Positions 36,283 to 43,451 of a stretch of 47,609 nucleotides of DNA are shown here, in pieces. Both the position numbers and the translations under genes were made by a program. The stretch comes from a virus: positions 1-47,609 of the IMG/VR virus record IMGVR_UViG_3300032053_000130. One strand, written 5' to 3'. A model generated the notes under the pieces. That model was not told where the DNA came from. It searched no databases and saw only the letters and a list, made by a program, of their open reading frames with translations. Position 1 is the stretch's first letter. Every line of letters begins with the position of its first letter.

Positions 36283-37830
36283 CTAATCGTTCTTCAACTT
36301 AACACTTCTTGGCTTTTTAGCATTTTCAGAAGAATAATATGTCGATGGTCGTAAATCGACATTATTATCAGTTAGCAATTTTTTTACAACAATCTTTAAT
36401 ATGCCATATTGTCTACAAATCTGCTTAATAGACATTCCTTGTTTATAATTATCAATTATCTCGATTCTATTAACAGAATCTAACATTGACTGTCTATGTT
36501 CTTCATGACGTTGCTTTGTGTAATGCGCTATACTTCTAACTTTTACATTGTTTTCGCGCAATATGCGCTTAACTTTTTTCTTATGTACACCGTACTCTTG
36601 ACCATACTTATGACAAATTTGTGATATTGATAGACCACTTAGATAGTCTGAAACAATATTTTGTTCAATGGTAATATTTCTATCTTCAATTTGCTTTGAC
36701 AATTTATCACTTTGCAGTGTTATTCCCCAATTTCTTATAGCTTCTAACAATATCTTTGTGTTAGATCTAAATTTATACTTTCTAACAATATTTCGAAAAC
36801 TCAACCCTAATTCGCAATCTTTAATTATACTGTCTTTACATTGTTGTAAAATAAATTGATAAAATTCATTAGACCCATGTTCAGGCACCCATAAATTATA
36901 TGCGTGACTTATCACTCGATAAGGTACATCATATTTTTGTGCAAGCTCTGACAAATTAAGACCATCAAGAATATGAAACTTAAGAAATTCAATTTTGTTA
37001 GTATTATCTATAAACTTCTTAACTGATTTTTCATTCTCATAATCAAGCTGATACAACTCTAAATCTATGTTAAGCTTTTTCTGTACTTCAAATGCACCTA
37101 TTTCAACTAACTTATTTTTATCTATTATAGTCACATCTATGTTCGAATGCTGCTGCCTGAATAACTGCATTCTTTTCTTGTTTTCATCAGAAAAATATCC
37201 TTTAACTTCAACATATCTATCATAGTCTACTAAATAGAAATCAGGACAATATGTAAATTCCATTTCATTTTCATGCTTGCAATGAAATTGCTTAACATTT
37301 TCATGTACATTGAATTTAATATCTTGCTGCTCCAACCATAATCCAAACATAAATTCCCAACTGCCTTGATACGTCTTATTATGATAACGATACCATCGAC
37401 ATCTACCAGAACCTATGGGTGAAGACTTTCCAAAATTGTGATGATTTTTACCCACTCCAATGCCTAATGCTATTTGTTCCTGTCTTGCAGCTTCACAGCT
37501 TTTCAATCTAACGTTAGCTCGACCAAGAATGTTATTAATTTTTGCACGAGACAAACTGTATTTTCTTGCAAGCGATCTAACATTTTCGCCTTGCTTTTTA
37601 TAATCTTCTATAATATTCGCGCCAATTGATTCAAACAATGACTTATTTTTTTCTGTTAAAAACGATCCACGAATTGTAATATGATTATATTGTAAAACGT
37701 TTTTTATAAATTTTCGCGAAAAATTATATTTTTTAGCTAAATCTCTAATTGTACTTTTTTCAATTTCATACTCATCAATCAATGTCTTACATTGCTGAGT
37801 CTTTGAAAACTCTTCAACTTCTTTTATCAT
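36283..37830 (-). CDS. Free-standing PD-(D/E)XK homing endonuclease with six helix-turn-helix repeats (515 aa)
   Basis: The centre holds a nuclease domain with YQGSWEFMFGLWL (E159), YCPDFYL (D197) and YVEVKGY (E208, K210), the E...PD...ExK order of phage PD-(D/E)XK homing endonucleases. Around it are six short helix-turn-helix units of about 35-40 residues, at about 16-54, 73-110, 281-313, 333-374, 390-432 and 456-494. They have cores such as VRSLARKYSLSRAKINNIL and SISQICHKYG and usually end in NNVKVRS-like sequence. These would read a long DNA target. The gene is inserted between the spike gene and the 205-aa gene and breaks an otherwise structural operon. Its ribosome binding site is inside a hairpin. 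Base use looks more AT-rich than its neighbours. It appears intact. Confidence 0.85.
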   Translation of the reverse strand: MIKEVEEFSKTQQCKTLIDEYEIEKSTIRDLAKKYNFSRKFIKNVLQYNHITIRGSFLTEKNKSLFESIGANIIEDYKKQGENVRSLARKYSLSRAKINNILGRANVRLKSCEAARQEQIALGIGVGKNHHNFGKSSPIGSGRCRWYRYHNKTYQGSWEFMFGLWLEQQDIKFNVHENVKQFHCKHENEMEFTYCPDFYLVDYDRYVEVKGYFSDENKKRMQLFRQQHSNIDVTIIDKNKLVEIGAFEVQKKLNIDLELYQLDYENEKSVKKFIDNTNKIEFLKFHILDGLNLSELAQKYDVPYRVISHAYNLWVPEHGSNEFYQFILQQCKDSIIKDCELGLSFRNIVRKYKFRSNTKILLEAIRNWGITLQSDKLSKQIEDRNITIEQNIVSDYLSGLSISQICHKYGQEYGVHKKKVKRILRENNVKVRSIAHYTKQRHEEHRQSMLDSVNRIEIIDNYKQGMSIKQICRQYGILKIVVKKLLTDNNVDLRPSTYYSSENAKKPRSVKLKND

Positions 37831-37838
37831 ATAAATTT

Positions 37839-37858
37839 CTCCTTTAAGTATAAAGGAG
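37839..37858 (-). promoter_or_regulatory. Hairpin masking the ribosome binding site of the homing endonuclease gene
   Basis: On the minus strand CTCCTTTA-TACT-TAAAGGAG forms a perfect 8-bp stem with a 4-base loop. The 3' arm contains AAGGAG, the only good ribosome binding site, 8 bases before the ATG at 37830. No T tract follows, so it is not a terminator. Masking of this kind is known for T4 homing endonuclease genes such as I-TevI, where it blocks translation from read-through transcripts. A TATACT sequence spans the loop and the adjoining stem and could be a -10 element, but the -35 match is weak. Confidence 0.75.
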
Positions 37859-37878
37859 TGCCAGTTATAAATAAATGA

Positions 37879-39978
37879 TCAAATTGTTGATTTCACAGTT
37901 GCAGAACCTACTAGCGCTGCTCCCGTAATATAGTCATAGTGTGACGCGACGCCCGGACTTCCCGTTACCAACCCACCTTGTGCCGGGGTATTCCCTAATG
38001 ATACCATCGGAGCTTTCACATTTACTTCAGTTGCACTAATCACATCTACCTTTGTCATACCATTAATGGTGATACTTTGCGTACCAGAATTTACTTCAAC
38101 TTTTCCTAACGAAGATTTGATAGTGATGTTTCCACTAGTAATCGTAACTTCAAAATTTCCAGACTTAAGCGTAATAGTCTTATTACCGCTTGAGAGAGTT
38201 TCTTTACTATCTCCCAAACTAATTGTCTGAGTAATATTTCCAGAAGTAACATCTACCTTAAAATCACCTGACGTTAATGCCGCTTCTCTATTACCACTAG
38301 TTATAGTCTCTTTAATATCACCACTTGTCAAATCAGTAGTCTTACTACCCAGCATTAATGTCTCTGTACTATCACCTGCAATCAACTTAACTTCTTTATT
38401 TCCTAATGTTAACTCTTCTGTTTTATTTCCCTCAGTAATTTTCAATACATTATCACCCTTAGATATCTCAACTGTATTACTCTCACCATACTTACTCTGT
38501 CTTGACTTTGTCACAATCTCTTGATAATCACCACCAATATTCACCATTCTATCATTAACATAATTCTCGACTTTCGCTCCATGCACATCTTCCTGACTCT
38601 TACCCTTCACAACCAAACTATATGATCCATCAACTGTTGTAGTCTTGTCTGCATGAACTGTCTCAGACGCTTTGCCAAAATACTCCTCAACTACTGCATT
38701 GCCATCTAAATTCGGCGCATTCACAGTTATATGCAATGACCTATTCAACACCCATTCACAACTTCTTTGCGATGACTCGTCTGCTCCAAAAGTCATCAAC
38801 ACTTTACCAGTAGTATTAAGCTCAATTGACTTGCTATTCACATTCTCTTTACCAATTGACAACTTAATACTACCATCAGCAGCAAATTCTAATGATCTAT
38901 TTGCACCAAGTGGATGTAATCTTGATGATCCAGCTAAATGAATAAATGTATGACCCTCTTTATCGACATCAAATTTTGTACCACTTGCAAACTTCAACTG
39001 ATAAGCTGACGCAAGATTCAAATACTCATTCGGTCTACAAACTATATCATCAACTGCTACAACTCCCTCTCCTGTAAATATCTGTGGTCTCAATACCTTA
39101 CCATACTTCTCTATCACACTTCTTTCATTACCAACCAATGTACCAAATAATTGTGCGACCAGTAACCTGCCCTTAGAAGTATCATCAGCAAAATCTCGAT
39201 AATCATAAGATTCAATCACATCTAATACAGCATTTGCCTTTTCTCTAACTTCAGTTCTAAGCTCAGTAAACGCTTGACCATTTTCATCTATAGACGGCCC
39301 ATCTGTAACTACATATAATGGTTGACCATTATCCATTATCACTGGTTCAATTGTCGGTGCAAATTGTCGCGTGATAATACCATTCAATATTCTAGCGGCA
39401 TTAGTATAGACATGATTATTGATTGAGTTACTATATATTGTACGATCTGTGCTTGACAGTATTATCTCATTAAGTTTTGAATCAGATATTACTATTCCAT
39501 TGTCAAGAAAAACTTCAGACCCGTGAGTTGATTCAAGACCAACATCGCCTGGATATTGCTTTCTTTTCTTTACTCTTCGTACATTCCAGCCAATTTTGTC
39601 ATGTATGCTTTCTAACTGTTTGATGTCATCAGTTGTTTTGCCATTATTGTAGATGTAATTCAGTGATCGATAATATTCACTATCAATGTAGGCCAATATT
39701 ATCGGTACACCGCTAGTATTTGTTAGTTTTATGAATCCGCAAATTACTACCGATCCCTCTTCAGGCATTCCGCCAATGAATGCTCTACCAGTAAACAACG
39801 GGTTAGTTATTGGTACACTTCTCGACAACACGGGATTAGAAGTGAACTGTATATCAACTACATTTCGTTCATTATCGACACGTATGATTTTACCAATTTG
39901 TAGAAATTTGTAGAAGTCTACATATTGACCAAATGAGGGATCATCACCCTTTTGTACAAATGACTTTTGAGGTGCCAT
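37879..39978 (-). CDS. Baseplate spike protein, gpV/gp5-like, with nonapeptide beta-helix (699 aa)
   Basis: The N-terminus (about 20-85) is an OB-fold typical of gpV/VgrG/gp5 spikes: FLQIGKIIRVDNERNVVDIQF, SVPITNPLFTGRAFIGGMPEEGSVV. The middle (about 130-470) is beta-rich, with no lysozyme motif. Residues 508-633 are 14 consecutive nine-residue repeats, each starting with Gly-Asp/Asn/Ser/Lys, with Gly at 508, 517, 526 and so on to 625 without a slip. The end (VNVKAPMVSLGN..., then GGLVTGSPG) is the usual spike C-terminus. Such proteins form a trimeric needle that pierces the outer membrane as the sheath contracts. The gene follows the hub gene, as in P2 and T4. The Shine-Dalgarno is weak. Host envelope type (Gram-negative) is suggested only indirectly. 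Confidence 0.9.
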   Translation of the reverse strand: MAPQKSFVQKGDDPSFGQYVDFYKFLQIGKIIRVDNERNVVDIQFTSNPVLSRSVPITNPLFTGRAFIGGMPEEGSVVICGFIKLTNTSGVPIILAYIDSEYYRSLNYIYNNGKTTDDIKQLESIHDKIGWNVRRVKKRKQYPGDVGLESTHGSEVFLDNGIVISDSKLNEIILSSTDRTIYSNSINNHVYTNAARILNGIITRQFAPTIEPVIMDNGQPLYVVTDGPSIDENGQAFTELRTEVREKANAVLDVIESYDYRDFADDTSKGRLLVAQLFGTLVGNERSVIEKYGKVLRPQIFTGEGVVAVDDIVCRPNEYLNLASAYQLKFASGTKFDVDKEGHTFIHLAGSSRLHPLGANRSLEFAADGSIKLSIGKENVNSKSIELNTTGKVLMTFGADESSQRSCEWVLNRSLHITVNAPNLDGNAVVEEYFGKASETVHADKTTTVDGSYSLVVKGKSQEDVHGAKVENYVNDRMVNIGGDYQEIVTKSRQSKYGESNTVEISKGDNVLKITEGNKTEELTLGNKEVKLIAGDSTETLMLGSKTTDLTSGDIKETITSGNREAALTSGDFKVDVTSGNITQTISLGDSKETLSSGNKTITLKSGNFEVTITSGNITIKSSLGKVEVNSGTQSITINGMTKVDVISATEVNVKAPMVSLGNTPAQGGLVTGSPGVASHYDYITGAALVGSATVKSTI
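38080..38457 (-). repeat. Fourteen 27-bp-periodic units encoding nine-residue beta-helix turns
   Basis: The coding sequence has an exact period of 27 bases over 378 bases. Each unit encodes G-(D/N/S/K)-x7, most often ending in T-S, L-S or T-L. The unit copies have diverged in sequence but not in length. There is no insertion or deletion across the array, which indicates strong selection on the turn length of the beta-helix. Confidence 0.85.
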
Positions 39979-39998
39979 AATTTTATTTAAGCTCCGAC

Positions 39999-42185
39999 TT
40001 AACCAATATCACTGCTTTGAATGCCTGGTTGATTCAATGCCAGATTTGCTTCAGTTGACGGCTGCATTGCTGCTGCTATACTTGAGGCTGATCTATTACC
40101 TAAACCACTCAATACAGCTACATTTTCAACTTGATTAAGCGTCAATGGTTGTTGAAAACTTAACACGCTTTTTTGACTACCGGTAGATGTTTTCAATTTC
40201 ATTGATGAAGCTAATTCAACGCCTGACGGAGTAGTTGAATTGATTGCTTTTATCTGAAAATCTTCTGTCAACATCAAGTCTCTACCATACGGAAATCCAT
40301 CACCGTTTAATTCATAACCGTCTTTATCAGTAACTTGCTGATATATTCTGGGATCTGAATTTGCTTGATCACTACTGTTATAAATGAATCTAAATGAACC
40401 CTGATATTTCAAAATGTCATCAAGCGTCTTATATCTGTAAACCGGTCGCTGAGCTGTAAATGTCGCAGACTGTGTAGGGTCGCAAAGCTTTGACACGTTG
40501 TTCATAGGATTGTCTAGGTCTGTCGGTACATCTTTACCGGTAATGTTTTCTTGAGTTGAAACCGTACCGTCAGTTTGAGTGTACATGCGTTTAAGTACTT
40601 CACCTAATGCGTCCCTCTTTTTCTGTCTAACAGCTGTTAATGTCAATCTTGTTGTAAATGATTCACCAAAAGTGAAATCATGATCAATACCAGTTACATA
40701 ATAAAATGCATCACGGCCTGGGCAATATATCGGATAACCAAGTTTAAGTTCTGGTCTGCCAATAATTGTCATTGACCCATTAAATATCAAACTATTTCGT
40801 CTAGTAAGCTCTCTTTTTGCATAATTGAACGCTTCTTCATTACTTATCAAAAAATTAGTCGTTATCATTTGCTGACGTAAACCGTACTTTTCTAATTTAC
40901 CAAATGATATTGCGAATCCATAATAAGGGTTTGCGTCGCTTCCTTCATATTGCCAACCATTTACAGGTGTACCCTTAACGTCAATTCTAGTCCATACTTG
41001 ACTTTCATCTTCAATCACATTTACGTTCTCTATATCTAAGTCATCTACGATATATACGGGATTTGCCCGAGTGTCCATATTGTAAAATTGCGGTTTCAAA
41101 ACTACAGTGCCGTCAACGTCTTGAAAAAATTCATAATGAATCTGTTCTTTAGCATTATTAGCTACGTCTAATCTGTTTTGCAAGTTTGATTCAAATGCCG
41201 GTGCTGTTCCTGTATTAAAAGCAGCTGATCCTTCTGGATATAGCTTTGACACATCTATCCATGGTAACTTAACAGTTTTTTCTGTAAATGACGGCCCAAA
41301 TTCACTTTGTGCAACCTCTTTAACAACTACATCTCTAGAACCATAAATATATGCATACGCATCTAGATCAAGACTAACATCTTTCACATTTACTGAATTC
41401 ACTGTTCCAGGTCCTTTGAACCCGTAAATATACAGAGCTGATGACAGTGCTTCAAACTTCTTATTCCATGTTTTTACTAATTGCTCATTATACGCTCTAA
41501 AACTATCTAATGTAACTGTTTTGTCTATAATTGCATCTTCCGTAGCTTTACTTCTATCAGCGATATTTTTCAAGTCAAAAAAGTTCTCATTAATTGACAA
41601 TGATAGCAAATTTGCAATTACACCGGGAGTACTTATACCAACAAACATTGACGCAAACGCAGTCATTTGAGAATTTAATCCCGTCTGAGCAGCTGCATCA
41701 TGCCATATTATAGAAGCATATGCTGATGGCTGCACATTCACACTAGTAACTTGTAACCATCGCATCATATCTTGACAAGTAATTGTAGTACTAATAATGT
41801 CACCAGCAGCTTCTGATTCTGATAAATTAGTTATCATGCCCCAGAATACAGGACAATATTGAGGTTCGCCATCTACTAGAAATCGACCCTTCATGTATAT
41901 TTCTATCTCTAACATTGTCGACAATATGTCTCTAACACTGCCATAAACACCTTCAAACATATGCTTTGGAGCTCGGACACTAATTGTTGCTTCGCCAGGA
42001 ACTCGATCAATTCCTTTTGACACTGAAATACTACTAACAAAGTTCATGAAATCTACAGGCACGTCAACTACTTGACCCGTAGTATCTATTCGCTTTAACG
42101 TAATTGTACGTATACCGTCAATATAAACGACAGCATCAGGTGCAACAGCATCAACTGCAGGTTGTCTATATTGATTCTTGTTCAT
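39999..42185 (-). CDS. Baseplate hub protein, gpD/gp27-like (728 aa)
   Basis: The N-terminal half shows the hub pattern: VDFMNFVSSISVSKGIDRVP, ATISVRAPKH, VRDILSTMLEIEIYMKGRFL, CPVFWGMITNLSES and TITCQDMMRWLQ (about 45-150). This is followed by a region that continues through WEYGS-type turns to LKLGYPIYCPGRDAFYYVTGIDHDFTFG and SFTTRLTLTAVR (about 485-530), typical of late control D/gp27-type hubs. The last 200 residues are a loose Ser/Asn/Pro-rich extension with no recognised domain. The hub forms the trimer-pseudohexamer that joins tail tube and spike. The ATG overlaps the stop of the upstream gene (ATGA), and the spike gene follows. No peptidase or lysozyme motif is seen. Confidence 0.85.
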   Translation of the reverse strand: MNKNQYRQPAVDAVAPDAVVYIDGIRTITLKRIDTTGQVVDVPVDFMNFVSSISVSKGIDRVPGEATISVRAPKHMFEGVYGSVRDILSTMLEIEIYMKGRFLVDGEPQYCPVFWGMITNLSESEAAGDIISTTITCQDMMRWLQVTSVNVQPSAYASIIWHDAAAQTGLNSQMTAFASMFVGISTPGVIANLLSLSINENFFDLKNIADRSKATEDAIIDKTVTLDSFRAYNEQLVKTWNKKFEALSSALYIYGFKGPGTVNSVNVKDVSLDLDAYAYIYGSRDVVVKEVAQSEFGPSFTEKTVKLPWIDVSKLYPEGSAAFNTGTAPAFESNLQNRLDVANNAKEQIHYEFFQDVDGTVVLKPQFYNMDTRANPVYIVDDLDIENVNVIEDESQVWTRIDVKGTPVNGWQYEGSDANPYYGFAISFGKLEKYGLRQQMITTNFLISNEEAFNYAKRELTRRNSLIFNGSMTIIGRPELKLGYPIYCPGRDAFYYVTGIDHDFTFGESFTTRLTLTAVRQKKRDALGEVLKRMYTQTDGTVSTQENITGKDVPTDLDNPMNNVSKLCDPTQSATFTAQRPVYRYKTLDDILKYQGSFRFIYNSSDQANSDPRIYQQVTDKDGYELNGDGFPYGRDLMLTEDFQIKAINSTTPSGVELASSMKLKTSTGSQKSVLSFQQPLTLNQVENVAVLSGLGNRSASSIAAAMQPSTEANLALNQPGIQSSDIG

Positions 42186-42733
42186 TGCATGTTTCTCACA
42201 TCTATTGTATTACTTACAGTAAACTGAAAATTGAATGTGAAATTGAATGGTTTTTGATCTGTCTCTTCAAACCTAAATGAATCAAACGATCCTCTATAAA
42301 TTATGTCGTCATAAGCAATAATGACACGACCGACAGACTTTATCACGCTATTGCCACCGTTGACCTGTGACATATTACCGGGTCTAGTAAAGTAATTTCT
42401 GCCATTGTTTCTATAAACTTCAATTAGACTTCTAAAATTGCGATAACCTAATGAATCTTTTCTAGCTGCAACGGTTAATCCTTTAGTACCATAAAACATT
42501 GCTGACGTGCCAGAGCAAGTCATTACGTCAAGTTCGTCATAAGCAAAATTATGCAAGTATGCACCGTCATCTCTTGACGTTGATCGCTTGCGACTCTGAG
42601 TAACACGTTTAGTAAATGATTTGTTGAACTCATTAGGGTTTATAGCCAACATCAATACTGGTGGTGGTTCATCGATGTCCAGTTCAAAGTACATCGGTTT
42701 CGAAGCTGTATTTGATCCTAATATGTTGACCAT
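42182..42733 (-). CDS. Tail/baseplate protein, paralogue of the upstream gene (183 aa)
   Basis: I start at the ATG at 42733, 1 base after the upstream stop and behind CAGGGA. A longer frame needs a TTG and would overlap the neighbour. The protein shares a frame of motifs with the 238-aa protein just before it: LAINPNEFNKSF, RKRSTSRD, ELDVMTCSGTSAMFYGTKGLTVAARKDSLGY, IEVYRNNG, IIAYDDIIYRGSFDSFRFEETD and FNFTFNFQFTV. Similar phage proteins act as LysM-like, tube-initiator or hub-joining parts near the tape measure, but I cannot say which applies here. Its position before the hub gene fits a tail tube to baseplate connector. Confidence 0.7.
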   Translation of the reverse strand: MVNILGSNTASKPMYFELDIDEPPPVLMLAINPNEFNKSFTKRVTQSRKRSTSRDDGAYLHNFAYDELDVMTCSGTSAMFYGTKGLTVAARKDSLGYRNFRSLIEVYRNNGRNYFTRPGNMSQVNGGNSVIKSVGRVIIAYDDIIYRGSFDSFRFEETDQKPFNFTFNFQFTVSNTIDVRNMQ

Positions 42734-42734
42734 A

Positions 42735-43451
42735 CTATCCCTGTACTGCTTGTGGACCGACAATATCTAGTGTCACTCGATCATTTCTTATTGCACCAGG
42801 TTGCGTAACAGTCGTGACGTTTCTAAATGATTTCATTCTACCAGGATATACTTCTTGCGTGATTTTGAATGAAAATTCATATTCAAGATCAAACTGTTTT
42901 TCGCCAGATTCAGTTATTGATAATGATTCAAAGTAACCTCGATATACTGCACTATCATAGTTCATTACTACAGAACCTTGAGCAACTAGCATTCCTGTTT
43001 TTTCATCAAATAGTGTTCCGTTGTTTCTGTATATGTTGATGAATTTTTCAAGTTCAAGGAATGCTTGAGTATCTCGTCTGGCATAGTTTGTTAAGCCTGT
43101 TGGTCCGTAAAAATTCGCTGTTCGTCCAGATGACGACATTGAATCTAGTTCTTCACCCCAGTGTTCTTCAACAAATCCGCCTATTGTACGTTTGCGATTG
43201 ATAAGTTGTTTGTAATCTGTGCTCAAGTTTTGAGGGTTTATGCTCATTGTCAAGTCAGGAAGTTTGTACTTATCTGGAATGTCTTGTATTTGCCAAATTA
43301 TTGGTTTTCTGTTTATGACATTGTTGTTACCGACCTGAGCAGGAAATGCTTGACCTGTGAACTCTTCAGTAGTTCTACGAATTCTATTATCGAGTTCGCT
43401 TAATGTGTTTACAGTACGCTGTAAACTGACAATTGCGTCATTTAGAGCCAT
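42735..43451 (-). CDS. Tail/baseplate protein, paralogue of the downstream gene (238 aa)
   Basis: A helical N-terminus (NDAIVSLQRTVNTLSELDNRIRR) precedes the shared domain: LTMSINPQNLSTDYKQL, RKRTIGGFVEEHWGEELD, SSSGRTANFYGPTGLTNYARRD, FINIYRNNG, VVMNYDSAVYRGYFESLSITESG and FDLEYEFSFKITQEVYPG. Compared with its paralogue (42182-42733) it has this extra helix and a C-terminal extension (VTLDIVGPQAVQG). The gene begins with a TAATG overlap on the tape measure stop. Two adjacent homologous rings at the tube-baseplate junction would fit, as in other contractile systems. The exact family is not recognised. Confidence 0.7.
   Translation of the reverse strand: MALNDAIVSLQRTVNTLSELDNRIRRTTEEFTGQAFPAQVGNNNVINRKPIIWQIQDIPDKYKLPDLTMSINPQNLSTDYKQLINRKRTIGGFVEEHWGEELDSMSSSGRTANFYGPTGLTNYARRDTQAFLELEKFINIYRNNGTLFDEKTGMLVAQGSVVMNYDSAVYRGYFESLSITESGEKQFDLEYEFSFKITQEVYPGRMKSFRNVTTVTQPGAIRNDRVTLDIVGPQAVQG

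Noticed and set aside
37866-37873. TATAAATA, identical to the T4 late promoter core
   Set aside because: It faces the plus strand, where there is no gene, while the endonuclease gene is on the minus strand. In an AT-rich genome this is likely chance.
42734-42763. TTG start at 42763 for the 183-aa protein
   Set aside because: It would overlap the previous gene by 29 bases without a good site; the ATG at 42733 lies 1 base after the previous stop.
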